Shown here: positions 26,158 through 34,449 of the stretch, piece by piece
Layout of the letters: each line of letters starts with the position of its first letter
Numbering within the stretch: the stretch's first letter is position 1
From: Acidobacteriota bacterium
GTDB lineage: Bacteria; Acidobacteriota; Terriglobia; Terriglobales; Acidobacteriaceae
Length of the DNA stretch: 34,449 bases
Direction of reading: 5' to 3'
Assembly (NCBI GenBank): GCA_013285705.1
Contig: JABDHA010000044.1
Location: forward strand, 1-34,449
Made by a program: the position numbers and the translations under genes
The notes under the pieces: generated by a model
Seen by the model: only the letters and a program-made list of their open reading frames with translations
Told to the model about the DNA's origin: nothing
The model's database searches: none

Positions 26158-27366
26158 ATGAGTTTTCTCAACCGACCACGACATGTATGGTGGCGCAGGG
26201 CAATGTTCCAGATCCATCTCTGGGTTGGGATTGTCCTGTGCCTTTACATGCTGATCATCGGAGTGACGGGCTCGATCCTTGTCTTCGAAGCGGAGCTGGA
26301 ACATGCAGCTTACCCTCAACTTTGGCGTGCATCGGTGGGAGGCACAGGCAAACCGTCGATCGATTTTCCAGCTGTCATCGATAAAGTAGAGAAGACCTGG
26401 CCCGATTATCAGATTACGGCGGCATATCCACCAGATAAGCCGGGTGACAACTTCGAAGTCTTCATCCATCGGGGTGCGCAATTCCTGTATGTGTTTATCG
26501 ATGCGAATACAGGTCAGATTGCCGGAACCATTGACCCGGCACATTCCTGGGTGATCTGGATCATCGACCTTCACTTCCGACTTCTCGCAGGGAAACCGGG
26601 CGAGATCCTTAACGGAATTGGAGCTGCATTTCTTCTCGTTCTTTGTTTGACCGGCATCATCGTGTGGTGGTCGGGGCTGAACCGCTGGTGGCATGGACTG
26701 ACGGTCAGCTTCCGCAGAAGCTGGAAGCGAGTGAATTACGATCTGCACAGCGCTGTTGGATTCTGGACACTGCTAGTTCTCTCAATGTGGGCCTTCTCGG
26801 GTGTTTATTTCGTATGGCCGAAGCCGATCGAATCCTTCGTGAACCACTTCTCATCCATTGCTTCTGCGAATCCGCCTAAACTCGAGTTGCCGAAGCATGA
26901 ACAGAACATCTGGGCCGATCTTCCCGGGATGATTGAACAGGCAAAACAGGCTTCCCCTGGCGCACAATTCGGAGGAGCATTTTTCCCGGGGACGCGAAAT
27001 GGCGCCTTAACATTGCTCATGGCGCGTGGTCCTCAGCGCAGATTCACACAGATGGACTACGTCTACTTCGATCCGATAACAGGACGACAACTCGCAATCT
27101 GGCACCGTGGAGTCACTGATACCTGGGGCAGCAGGTTCATCTTCTGGCTGAGCCCACTACACTTCGGCTACGATTTTGGACTCGCGATCAAAATCCTGTG
27201 GGCCGTGCTCGGCTGTGCTATGCCGCTTCTTTCGATCACCGGAGTGCTGATGTACTGGAACCGTACATTAAGCAAGAAATGGAGATTACTCCGTACTTCA
27301 ACATCGCGAGAATCATCAGGCTTGGAAGCGACTAGATTTCGGCCAGCTCAAGAGCCAGGTCCATAA
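26158..27366 (+). CDS. PepSY-associated transmembrane protein (PiuB-like)
   Basis: 402 residues of the PepSY_TM family (PF03929). Membrane helices lie at about 20-43 (LWVGIVLCLYMLIIGVTGSI), 145-175 (ILNGIGAAFLLVLCLTGIIVWWSG), 200-222 (FWTLLVLSMWAFSGVYFVW) and near 340-365. A periplasmic PepSY-like segment (about 60-135) includes YVFIDANTGQIAG. Histidines in FQIHLWVG, DLHFRLL and DLHSAVGF are positioned like haem or metal ligands in this family, some of which act as inner-membrane ferric-siderophore reductases. It sits 11 bases after the TonB-dependent receptor gene. Its last 35 bases overlap the 3' end of the convergent polyphosphate kinase gene, so the polar tail after about residue 385 is the least certain part. 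Confidence 0.9.
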   Translation: MSFLNRPRHVWWRRAMFQIHLWVGIVLCLYMLIIGVTGSILVFEAELEHAAYPQLWRASVGGTGKPSIDFPAVIDKVEKTWPDYQITAAYPPDKPGDNFEVFIHRGAQFLYVFIDANTGQIAGTIDPAHSWVIWIIDLHFRLLAGKPGEILNGIGAAFLLVLCLTGIIVWWSGLNRWWHGLTVSFRRSWKRVNYDLHSAVGFWTLLVLSMWAFSGVYFVWPKPIESFVNHFSSIASANPPKLELPKHEQNIWADLPGMIEQAKQASPGAQFGGAFFPGTRNGALTLLMARGPQRRFTQMDYVYFDPITGRQLAIWHRGVTDTWGSRFIFWLSPLHFGYDFGLAIKILWAVLGCAMPLLSITGVLMYWNRTLSKKWRLLRTSTSRESSGLEATRFRPAQEPGP

Positions 27367-29446
27367 GGGTCTGGTGAGTTCCCACGCGTTCGGGACCGCT
27401 CGCGGCCTCGTCCGGATGCAGTTGCACGTAGTTTCCATCAGGTCCGAGAACCCAGGCCAGCCTCCGATCACGCAGGCAGATATCGAGGATCTCCCACAGT
27501 CGCTGTTTGGGATCTTCTGCAAATACTGGCGTGACCACCTCAATCCGCTTGGAAAGATTGCGGAACATCCAGTCTGCCGAACCGATGAAGTATTCGCCTT
27601 CCGCAGGATCCTCGCTGCCGTTGGCGAAATAGAAGATACGCGAATGCTCGAGGAAACGGCCGATGATCGAACGCACACGAATATTCTCGGTGTGGCCTGG
27701 CACTCCGGGGCGGAGGCAGCAGAATCCGCGAATGATGAGGTCGATCGGCACGCCCGCCTGAGACGCTTCGCACAGGGCTTCGATCATGTCCGGATCTTCG
27801 AGCTGATTCATTTTGGCAATAATACGGGCCGGGTGTCCGTCACGCTTGTTCTGAATTTCGCGATGAATGAGTTCCAGCAGCCGCGGGCGCATGGTAAGCG
27901 GGGCAACCAACAGAGAAGTGCAATTCGGGTGGTCTGAGTGCCCCGTAAGATAGTGGAAGAGATTGACGGCATCGCTCGTAATGCGAGGGTCGCAGGTGAA
28001 CACGCCGACATCGGCGTAGAGCCGGGCAGTCTTCACGTGGTAGTTGCCGGTGCCAATGTGCGCATAGCAGCGCAAGCCGCCCGCTTCTTTGCGCACGACA
28101 AGCGCTGTCTTGGCATGCGTTTTCAGGCCGGTCACACCGAAGGTGACGTGGGCTCCCGCACGTTCAAGTTCGGCTGCCCAATGCAGATTGCGCTCCTCAT
28201 CGAAACGCGCTTTGATTTCCATCACACATGCGACCTGCTTGCCCTGTTCCGCAGCGCGAATCAGCGACTTGACGAAGGGCGTGTCGTCACCGATGCGATA
28301 AGCCGTCATCTTGATAGAAACGGTGTGCGGATCTCGTGCGGCGGCGCTAATGAAGTGTTCGACCGTGGCGTCGAAGCTGTCGTAGGGATGATGAACGAGG
28401 AGGTCCCCCCCGCGAATAGCAGCAAAGATCGCTTCGTCTCCATCTTCAAGAAATGCTGGAGACAAAGGTGTCCATTCACGATCGCGAAGAGCAGGTCTTG
28501 GCAAAGCCAGAAGTTCAAAGAGTGTGGTGTATTCCACCTCTTCCCGCAGATCGTAGATGTCATCCTGTTCGAGCTCAAGGCGTTCGCGGAGTCGCTCTTT
28601 AATTTCAGGATCGGCCCCTGGCCCGAATTCGAGACGGACGACCGGTTCATAGCGCCGTTGGCGAATCTGCTCTTTCACTTGCGCGCGAAAGTCGGCGGAG
28701 AAATCGTCGTCAACGTCGACTTCGGCATCGCGCGTGACCCGCACCAGCGTGACATCGCTGATCTCCATGCCGCTGTAGAGTTTATGCAGATTACCTCGAA
28801 CCACCTCAGATAGCGGAACCAGCAGCTTCTGGCCCGGTTCGATGTCCGCTGTCAGGCTGACCCACTGCTTGAGCACACCGGGGATCTTCACACGGGCAAA
28901 CATCGATTCGCCCTTGGCGATATCGCGGAGCCGGAAGGCCAGAGATGTAGAAAGATTGGAGATAAAAGGAAACGGATGCACGGGGTCGATCACCAGCGGG
29001 GTCAACGCAGGAGACAATTGCGAATCGAAATACCTGCCGCCTTCCTCCTGCTGCTCTGAAGTCAGTTCCGACCAGGAACGCAAAAAGACTCCCTGCTCAG
29101 CAAGCCTGGGAATAATGGTTTTCCGGTAGCACTCTGCCTGGCGCTCCAGCATCGGCAGCAGTTTCTCGCGAAGCTGCGTTAACAGCGCGCGTTGCGCGTC
29201 GCTGGCTTCCTGGCCAAGCACTGACTGGCGTTTCATGAAGAACTCATCGAGATTCGAAGTAAAGATCGCCAGGAATTTCGCCCGCTCAAGCAGAGGTGTC
29301 CGCTCGTCGAGAGCCACGGCGAGCACACGCTCGTTGAAGTCGAGCCAGCTCACATCTCTGTCGATCCATATCTCCGGTAGTGCGCGGGGAAGAGTGGCAT
29401 TGAGAACGCCATGATCGCCAATCGATGCCAGAACTGTCGCTGCCAT
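27332..29446 (-). CDS. ppk1: Polyphosphate kinase 1
   Basis: 704 residues, the normal size. It reversibly transfers the gamma-phosphate of ATP to long-chain polyphosphate. Visible blocks: N-terminal domain (DVSWLDFNERVLA, FLAIFTSNLDEFFMKR), the head domain, and the two phospholipase-D-like catalytic domains. His444 (LKTHAK) corresponds to the autophosphorylated His435 of E. coli and His463 (YAHIGTGNYH) to His454. Further on, HSRIFYFANG and FIGSADWMFRNLSKRIEV are the C-terminal active-site motifs. GAGGAGGG lies about eight bases before the ATG. No pho-regulon partner (pstSCAB, ppx) is next to it; the downstream neighbour is convergent and the upstream one (the porin) lies 150 bases away on the same strand. 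Confidence 0.97.
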   Translation of the reverse strand: MAATVLASIGDHGVLNATLPRALPEIWIDRDVSWLDFNERVLAVALDERTPLLERAKFLAIFTSNLDEFFMKRQSVLGQEASDAQRALLTQLREKLLPMLERQAECYRKTIIPRLAEQGVFLRSWSELTSEQQEEGGRYFDSQLSPALTPLVIDPVHPFPFISNLSTSLAFRLRDIAKGESMFARVKIPGVLKQWVSLTADIEPGQKLLVPLSEVVRGNLHKLYSGMEISDVTLVRVTRDAEVDVDDDFSADFRAQVKEQIRQRRYEPVVRLEFGPGADPEIKERLRERLELEQDDIYDLREEVEYTTLFELLALPRPALRDREWTPLSPAFLEDGDEAIFAAIRGGDLLVHHPYDSFDATVEHFISAAARDPHTVSIKMTAYRIGDDTPFVKSLIRAAEQGKQVACVMEIKARFDEERNLHWAAELERAGAHVTFGVTGLKTHAKTALVVRKEAGGLRCYAHIGTGNYHVKTARLYADVGVFTCDPRITSDAVNLFHYLTGHSDHPNCTSLLVAPLTMRPRLLELIHREIQNKRDGHPARIIAKMNQLEDPDMIEALCEASQAGVPIDLIIRGFCCLRPGVPGHTENIRVRSIIGRFLEHSRIFYFANGSEDPAEGEYFIGSADWMFRNLSKRIEVVTPVFAEDPKQRLWEILDICLRDRRLAWVLGPDGNYVQLHPDEAASGPERVGTHQTLMDLALELAEI

Positions 29447-29596
29447 AAAAGGCCCTCCTCGATATCTTTATTTCGTGGGGTCTGTGACGCCTAAGATTCT
29501 ATGTTCTTTCCCTGACAAGAAGTGTGAATGTCAGGTCAATGAGGAATTCATTTTAGGCCTCGCGTGGAGACCTGATTCAGTTGCATGTGGTTCAGG

Positions 29597-31129
29597 TCAG
29601 AAATCGATATGGGCACGCAGGCCGGGAACGATGACGGGGCCGCGGTCCTGGTTGAAGCCCGGATTGTTTACGAAAGAGATTTACGCCGCGACGTAAAGGC
29701 CGCCAACGACGTGGGCGGTGTAGTAGGTCTCGCTCACGGTTTCTCGTCCATAGTGAAGCGCGCCGTCGCCGAGCATGAAGCCGATCCCTCCGAGAGCCAG
29801 GTACTCGCGATGGTCGCGTCCAAGGCCGCTGTTCACGAACGCGCTTCCGATGCGATCATCCTTCCTGTGCCAGGCGTCGCCGGAAAGATCTCCGCCCGCG
29901 GTGACGGTGCTGTTCATCTCGCTGAAGGTAAAGGATTCGAAGGCACCCTTGTTCCAGCCAGTACGCAAATAGGCGCGGAAGTTGCGAGGAAGGTCCTGCT
30001 CGAAGTTAATAGCGAAGCCCGGCTTCACCGTGCCCTTGTGACGGTGCAAAGTGATGTCCAGCTGCGCATCCTTACCCGAAAGGTAGGCCTGGTTGGCCTC
30101 GTGATAGTCGCCCAGGTCAGCACGGTTAACGAACAGCAGCGCCCTCACGTGCGTAGCGTACCCCTGCAGTGCATAGTCCGCGTAGTCGAGTTGAAGGTTT
30201 GCGGAGCGAGCGTTCCCGACGTCATAGTCGAGGTCACTGCCGGAGGCAAACTTTGGCAACAATGCCTCAGCAAAACGCAGACCAATCTTTGGCCCCTGAT
30301 AGTTCACCATCACGGCAATTGTTTCGCCGTGCCCGTCCGCTCCATTCTCATACGTCCCGGTGTTTCCAATCGCAAGATTGGTGAATTGCAAGTGGGTGTC
30401 GCTGCCAACCTCATTCACATCGAAAAAATCGAGCAGGTTGAGTTTTCCAAAGGTAAATTCAAAGCGACGCCGCGGGATTGAAGTTTGCAGGACAAACGGA
30501 TTTGCCTCTTCGTTGATCCGATCCGCAGTGAGGGGAATCATGCGGAAATAAAAAGCACGGGAAAGATAGCGTGAGCGGCTGAGGCCGGGAGCGACGACGT
30601 CCGCATTGACATACGCCGCGATGCCGTTGCCGTCGCTCAATCCGTCGCCTCCTGATTCGTCAACGGTGGCAACGATATTGGTAAAGCGAAAGAGTTTCAC
30701 CGCGGTATAAAGCGTGAGGGTGCGCGAAAATGCATCCTCTCCGTAGGCATAAAAACTGTCGGGGCCCGAATACGGCGAATGAAACGGCGTGTGCGCCTGA
30801 AAGATAAAGTTGGATTGTCCGGAAATCCAGAAGCGATCCGCGATTAAGTGCTTCGAGATGAAGGCGGGATTTGCCTGATCGTCGGACTGATCTTCAATCG
30901 TCTGCTTAAGTTGAGGCGGAGCATTCGAGTACTCAGGGGCACCATTTGCGCCCAGAGGAACCCGGTCGGGAGGAACGTAATCGGGCGCGTTGGGCAGTGA
31001 AGTCGTCGTGCTCGGTGCACCATGTGATTGCTGTGATATCACAGGATTGCCGAAGAGCGCCGCGAGAAAGATCGCACAGACGAAAAAGCTGCAGTGGGCA
31101 CAGCGCCGTTCATGGGAAATTCCTCCCAT
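29597..31129 (-). pseudogene. OprB-like carbohydrate porin with an in-frame premature stop
   Basis: The frame from ATG at 31129 codes for 482 residues and stops at TAA (29681-29683). The same frame continues for 27 more codons to TGA at 29597-29599. That tail reads ISFVNNPGFNQDRGPVIVP and ends in a Phe (AHIDF), which is the usual last strand of an OprB-type (PF04966) barrel. A single G-to-T change in a GAA codon would explain the stop. The rest is intact: leader (about 15-35), SGQSNFIFQAHTPFHSPYSG near 98-120, and ATVDESGGDGLSDGNGIAAY near 155-175. Without its final strand and terminal Phe the barrel should assemble poorly, so it is non-functional, read through, or a sequencing error. A hairpin (CCCTTTT at 31171-31177 with AAAAGGG at 31188-31194) lies in its promoter region. 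Confidence 0.82.
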
Positions 31130-31338
31130 TCACAGAAAGCTACATTGCCGGGGCATTTCAAATGTAACAACCCTTTTAATTTAAAGGAAAAGGGCGTACC
31201 GATCACAGCGTCCGCATATTGTATGAAATTCCGCTCAAAGGAATGGGCAAGGGATGATGGGATTCGCATCCCGATCGCAGCCGTTCCTTCGGACTTCCCT
31301 TAGAAAGCAATGGGATCATGCTCGATATTCCAGGAATT

Positions 31339-31707
31339 TCACCCTATCCTTTCATCCTGCTCTGCCAGACTCAAAACAATCTCAGGCAAATCCGAAATCT
31401 CGTGCTTAAGCACATACTCGCGAGCTCCGGCTTCGAACGCAGCTGTTCGCAAACCCTCATCTTCGTAATCTGTCACAACAATGACGCGGGCTGAGGGATC
31501 ATAGCCTCGAATTTGTCTGGTGGCCGTCAGGCCATCGATACCGGGCATCCGAATGTCCATCAAAACGATATCTGGGCGATGTTCTTCATACGCTGCCAGT
31601 GCATCCGAGCCGTTGGCACATTCCCAGATCGCACTTGCTGTATCGACCAAAGTACGTCGCAAAATTCTTCGAATTCCAGCATTGTCTTCAACAATTAAAA
31701 GCGTCAT
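31339..31707 (-). CDS. Single-domain response regulator (receiver only)
   Basis: 122 residues counted from the ATG at 31707 (MTLLIVEDN); sixteen more in-frame codons upstream do not look like part of the domain. It is a receiver and nothing else: acidic residues Glu7/Asp8, phospho-acceptor Asp51 (VLMDIRMPGIDG), Thr79 in VIVVTD and Lys101 (VLKHEI). With no output domain it must act through protein-protein contact, as in CheY-like or Spo0F-like relays. No kinase is adjacent. It diverges from the NarL-type regulator at 32155, with about 450 bases between them. Confidence 0.92.
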   Translation of the reverse strand: MTLLIVEDNAGIRRILRRTLVDTASAIWECANGSDALAAYEEHRPDIVLMDIRMPGIDGLTATRQIRGYDPSARVIVVTDYEDEGLRTAAFEAGAREYVLKHEISDLPEIVLSLAEQDERIG

Positions 31708-32154
31708 TATTTTCTCTTCACGATTCGTTTCGAGTTTCCGGCATGCGCTGAGCAACGGCCCGAGTCATCGAAACCTAGGTCAAGCCTATATAAGCTTCAG
31801 GGCAAATGACATAGAGGATGCTACATACTGTTCTGTGTGGTTCCACATGGGTGGTGGTGTCAGGGGCAATTTCTTCATCTCCATTTGTGTTCTCAGATAC
31901 AATTTTGCTGACTTGCGGTATACAGTTTGAGTGGAGCACGCACTACCCGCGATGAAGTGCGTGGTTTTATCGATTCGCGATGATCGAATTGGATTTAACC
32001 CTGCGAGTTGCCCTTCCAACAGGAAAAGAGCGATCTTGGATTAACAGGAATGAAAGATCGGGCTCCCTCACCAGGAAAGTGACTTCTGCATGGGGCCGCA
32101 CCTGGTCAGGAGTATGGTGATGAGTGTAGAAATCCTGATTTGAGGGCGAGCATC
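31708..32154. other. Divergent intergenic region between two response regulators
   Basis: About 447 bases with no credible gene. A perfect 12-bp palindrome lies at 31836-31847 (listed separately). The part between 31900 and 32130 shows no recognisable site. Promoters for both divergent genes must be here, but I could not assign hexamers. Confidence 0.5.
31836..31847. promoter_or_regulatory. Palindrome TGTGGTTCCACA, candidate operator
   Basis: A perfect 12-bp palindrome. Its counterpart TGTGGAACCACA occurs at 32846-32857, on the far side of the NarL-type regulator gene; the two have identical arms (TGTGG/CCACA) and reverse-complementary centres, so each is the same motif read on the other strand. 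This makes a binding site for a dimeric regulator plausible. Confidence 0.4.
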
Positions 32155-32811
32155 ATGGATAGTGAGATTCGAATTCTGATTGCCGACGATCATCCACTGA
32201 TGCGGAAGGGACTGCGGCTCAGCGTCGAGGAAGATCCCGGCTTAAAGATAGTTGGCGAAGCTTCGGACGGAGAAATGGCTTTGTCGCTGATTACGCAGCT
32301 TCATCCGCACGTTGCGCTACTTGATATCGAAATGCCGAAGCTGGACGGGCTCGGCGTCGGACGGGAGATTATTAAGCGCGGACTAAAGACCGAGATTATC
32401 TTTCTAACTTTTCATTCAAATCACGATCTCTTTCGTAGCGCAATGGCCCTTGGAAGCAAGGGGTATATTTTGAAGGACAGTGCGGTTCAAGAGGTTGTGG
32501 CTGGCATTCGGGCTGTGGCTTCGGGGCGGGCATATCTCAGTTCAGCAATTACTGCGGATTTACTGCAGAAGCGTGAGGAACCAAGTCCAAAATCAAGTCA
32601 GACATTGACGAGCAATCTCACGCCTTCTGAGCGCCGCATCATGCAACTGATTGCCAACGGAAAAACCAGCAAAGAAATCGGTGCAGAACTCTCCATCCAT
32701 TACAGAACAGTCGAGAACCACCGCACCAATATCTGCCGCAAACTTGAGCTTGATGGCGAAGGCGCGAATGCCCTTCTGCGATTCGCGCTGCAAAACAAAA
32801 ACCTTCTGTAA
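32155..32811 (+). CDS. NarL/FixJ-family response regulator
   Basis: 218 residues from ATG at 32155, preceded by GAGGGCGAG; a TTG at 32140 in frame would add five. The receiver (about 5-120) has Asp11/Asp12, phospho-acceptor Asp57 (LLDIEMPKLDG), Thr85 and Lys107 (ILKDSA). A Ser/Lys-rich linker follows, then a LuxR-type helix-turn-helix (about 152-212): LTPSERRIMQLIANGKTSKEIG, then the recognition helix in TVENHRTNICRKL. No sensor kinase is adjacent, so its partner is encoded elsewhere. It may control the coupled exported protein and lipoprotein genes downstream, which is only inferred from position. Confidence 0.95.
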   Translation: MDSEIRILIADDHPLMRKGLRLSVEEDPGLKIVGEASDGEMALSLITQLHPHVALLDIEMPKLDGLGVGREIIKRGLKTEIIFLTFHSNHDLFRSAMALGSKGYILKDSAVQEVVAGIRAVASGRAYLSSAITADLLQKREEPSPKSSQTLTSNLTPSERRIMQLIANGKTSKEIGAELSIHYRTVENHRTNICRKLELDGEGANALLRFALQNKNLL

Positions 32812-32838
32812 GTCAGCCGCTAAAAGTCCATGCCATTC

Positions 32839-32864
32839 AAGCGTGTGTGGAACCACACACGCTT
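32839..32864. terminator. Strong hairpin after the NarL-type regulator (terminator or operator)
   Basis: Two 12-base arms (AAGCGTGTGTGG at 32839-32850 and CCACACACGCTT at 32853-32864) pair perfectly around two bases. There is no T-run after it, so a classical intrinsic terminator is not certain. Its core is the same TGTGG/CCACA palindrome as at 31836. Confidence 0.5.
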
Positions 32865-33052
32865 CCGTGTAGCACCCTCTATTTCTATCTCCGAAGAGCT
32901 TTCGTACTCTTGCTTCATTGAAACAGGCCCTGATCCGGCCTACATTCTTCGGAATCGTTAGAAAGCTTCAATGCACGACGGCCAACACCTGCTTGCCAGG
33001 CGATCGCTCCAGTGCGGCCCAAATCCAGACTTTCGATAACACAGAGGACACG

Positions 33053-33568
33053 ATGCAAATACGAAATTGGATCAATAGCAAGCGGGTTGAGACGAGGAAT
33101 TTCGTTTTCCTCTTCTGCCTTGTTCTGCTCTCTATGCTTACTTTCTCCGTTGCGCAGGCCCAGCAGCCACGCGTTCCGTCAACTTCCACTCCCTTTGGAT
33201 CATCCGGGTTAAATACTCCCGCTAAAGACATCACCATGGCTGGAACTGTCCAGCAGCTGATCACGGCTCATAAGGCTGACACTCCTGTTGGCCTTCAGCT
33301 CGTAGTGGATGGCCCACAGGGATCGTTCACTGCCAGCCTGGGTCCCAACCTCAGCCGAGAAGTGCAGCAGAACCTCTCGGAGGGTGCACCCGTTCAAACC
33401 TCGGGCCAAATGCAAACGCTCAATGGCCAGCTATATCTGCTAACTCGCACGCTGACGATCGACGGCAAGCAGGTTATTGTCCGCAACGAAAATGGCTTTC
33501 TGGTTCACACATCACAGCGCTCTCGCGCTTCTGTAAATAATTCTGCCCTCTATAGGAGTGCGAAATGA
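33053..33568 (+). CDS. Exported hypothetical protein
   Basis: 171 residues from ATG at 33053, chosen for AGAGGA seven bases upstream. A signal peptide covers about 1-38 (basic start, then FVFLFCLVLLSMLTFSVAQAQ). The mature part is small and looks beta-rich: AGTVQQLITAHKADTPVGLQLVV, GSFTASLGPNLS, VQTSGQMQTLNGQLYLLTRTLTI. The pattern (short strands, a GxVQ start and a closing strand) suggests an OB-like barrel, as in small periplasmic binding proteins, but I do not recognise a family. Its stop overlaps the next start (ATGA), so the two are translationally coupled and probably work in the same compartment. Confidence 0.75.
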   Translation: MQIRNWINSKRVETRNFVFLFCLVLLSMLTFSVAQAQQPRVPSTSTPFGSSGLNTPAKDITMAGTVQQLITAHKADTPVGLQLVVDGPQGSFTASLGPNLSREVQQNLSEGAPVQTSGQMQTLNGQLYLLTRTLTIDGKQVIVRNENGFLVHTSQRSRASVNNSALYRSAK

Positions 33569-34446
33569 AACTGCGTCCTTCTTCTTATCTGATTCTCGCC
33601 ATCTCTTTTGTCATGATGATCGCCGGTTGTAGCGGCGGATCTTCTCCCAACCCACCGGATCCCCCGGCTATTTCGGTGGCATTCAGCCCTCAGGCTCCTA
33701 CATCGGTCGATACAGGCTCAACTGCCAGCCTTACCGCTATTGTCAGCAACGACAGTGCAAATGGCGGCGTAAAGTGGTCCGTTACCTGCGGAAGCGGGCA
33801 GTGCGGCAGCTTCTCCGTTGCCTCAACCGCCAGCGGTGCGGCAACCAAATTCACTGCACCTGGTTCTGCTCCTAATCCGGCTACCGTAACAGTGACCGCA
33901 ACCTCGGTTACAGATTCCACGAAATCGGCCTCGGCCACAATTAGCATTGCGGCGCCAAGTGGCCCGATCTCCGTTACGCTCAACGCTCCGCCTAGTTCAG
34001 TAGTGGCAAGCGCAACCACCAGCCTGACGGCCACTGTCGCCAATGACAACGCGAACGCCGGTGTTACATGGACGATTTCGTGCGGCAGTGCGCAGTGCGG
34101 CAGCTTCAGTCCTGTCAGCACTCCGAGCGGTACGGCAACCACTTACACTGCTCCCGCTGCTCCGCCTACACCACCTACGGTGACCGTGACGGCGACCTCC
34201 GTTACGGATTCGACCAAGTCGGCTTCGGCGAGCATTACGGTCACGGCTCCTCCGCCAGTGCTTGCGGACGCTAACTATGTCTTCCATGTCGCGGGCCAGG
34301 ACGGAAACAATAACTATTACCTGGCGGGTGCGTTTACGGTGCAGAATGGCGTCATCACCAATGGTGAGCAGGACCTGAGCGATGGTGGTCAATTTGCTTC
34401 CGACCCCATCTCAGCTTCCGGTTCGAGCCTGTATCGACCGATGTAG
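33565..34446 (+). CDS. Lipoprotein with two Ig-like repeats, C-terminus apparently cut by a frame break
   Basis: 293 residues from ATG at 33565, with AGGAGTG just upstream. The lipobox IAGC places the lipid-modified Cys at 22. Two near-identical Ig-like (Big-type) repeats of about 98 residues follow, each with a CGSxQCGSF motif and a TVTVTATSVTDSTKSASA strand, then the start of a different domain (NYVFHVAGQDGNNNYYLAG...). This last domain continues for much longer in similar acidobacterial proteins. Here it meets TAG at 34444-34446, five bases before the window ends. A shifted frame reads PVSTDVG at that point, which fits the expected continuation, so a small indel near 34420-34430 is likely. 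The protein should be a surface-exposed lipoprotein of unknown function. Confidence 0.8.
   Translation: MKLRPSSYLILAISFVMMIAGCSGGSSPNPPDPPAISVAFSPQAPTSVDTGSTASLTAIVSNDSANGGVKWSVTCGSGQCGSFSVASTASGAATKFTAPGSAPNPATVTVTATSVTDSTKSASATISIAAPSGPISVTLNAPPSSVVASATTSLTATVANDNANAGVTWTISCGSAQCGSFSPVSTPSGTATTYTAPAAPPTPPTVTVTATSVTDSTKSASASITVTAPPPVLADANYVFHVAGQDGNNNYYLAGAFTVQNGVITNGEQDLSDGGQFASDPISASGSSLYRPM
33670..34251 (+). repeat. Two tandem Ig-like domain repeats inside the lipoprotein gene
   Basis: Copy one spans about 33670-33966 and copy two about 33967-34251. The DNA is still clearly alike, for example around the ACAGATTCCACGAA and ACGGATTCGACCAA segments, with differences mainly at third codon positions. 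This points to an old duplication under selection. Confidence 0.85.
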
Positions 34447-34449
34447 GAG

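Noticed and set aside
27938..28813. Long plus-strand frame inside polyphosphate kinase
   Set aside because: Complete overlap with a certain gene; no family features; a typical GC-rich shadow.
29585..30481. 298-codon plus-strand frame over the porin gene
   Set aside because: Antisense of a recognisable OprB-like gene, with no domain of its own.

Overview
The window looks like a chromosome segment of an Acidobacteriota bacterium, probably class Terriglobia (Acidobacteriaceae). The basis is several very large TonB-dependent receptors with an N-terminal carboxypeptidase-regulatory-like domain (Oar-like), Ig-like/FG-GAP/CSLREA secreted proteins, an OprB-type porin and a lipoprotein with CGSGQCGSF Ig-like repeats. 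This combination is typical of soil acidobacteria. I see no rRNA, tRNA, CRISPR array, insertion sequence or prophage.

Layout. (1) 1-3297: two convergent fragments of large secreted proteins meet head-on at about 857-862. The plus fragment is the end of a beta-helix domain plus Ig-like domains. The minus fragment is a signal peptide, FG-GAP and CSLREA/beta-helix region. Together they look like one gene with an internal inversion, or an assembly join. (2) 3556-5977, minus: a compact operon of three paralogous tail-collar (MdpB-like) proteins, a GNAT acetyltransferase and a DUF6916 protein, with a divergent PqqD-like/HprK-like kinase at 6276-7463. (3) 7675-10626, plus: an alkylation-damage operon of a 2OG-Fe(II) oxygenase, an Ada-AlkA fusion and an O6-methylguanine methyltransferase. 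(4) 10807-15830, plus: an OmpR-family response regulator, its histidine kinase and a TonB-dependent receptor. Direct repeats with an 11-bp pitch lie in front of the regulator and of the receptor, and a strong terminator closes the unit. (5) 15983-19770, plus: a cobalamin riboswitch controlling an Oar-like receptor. (6) 19966-27366: a frameshifted TonB-dependent siderophore receptor (minus) diverges from an Oar-like receptor plus PepSY membrane protein (plus). Related GAC-N6/7-GTC boxes sit on both sides of the shared intergenic region, which suggests one metal-uptake regulon. (7) 27332-31129, minus: polyphosphate kinase, then an OprB-like porin interrupted by an in-frame TAA. (8) 31339-34449: a stand-alone receiver protein divergent from a NarL/FixJ regulator, then an exported hypothetical protein translationally coupled to an Ig-like lipoprotein whose frame breaks at the right edge.

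Main themes are outer-membrane nutrient import under layered control (riboswitch, two-component system, a shared unknown repressor) and alkylation repair. Three or four envelope or secreted genes are broken (inversion, 1-nt frameshift, nonsense codon, possible frameshift at the end). This means either real decay or variation, or errors in the assembly; sequence alone cannot decide.
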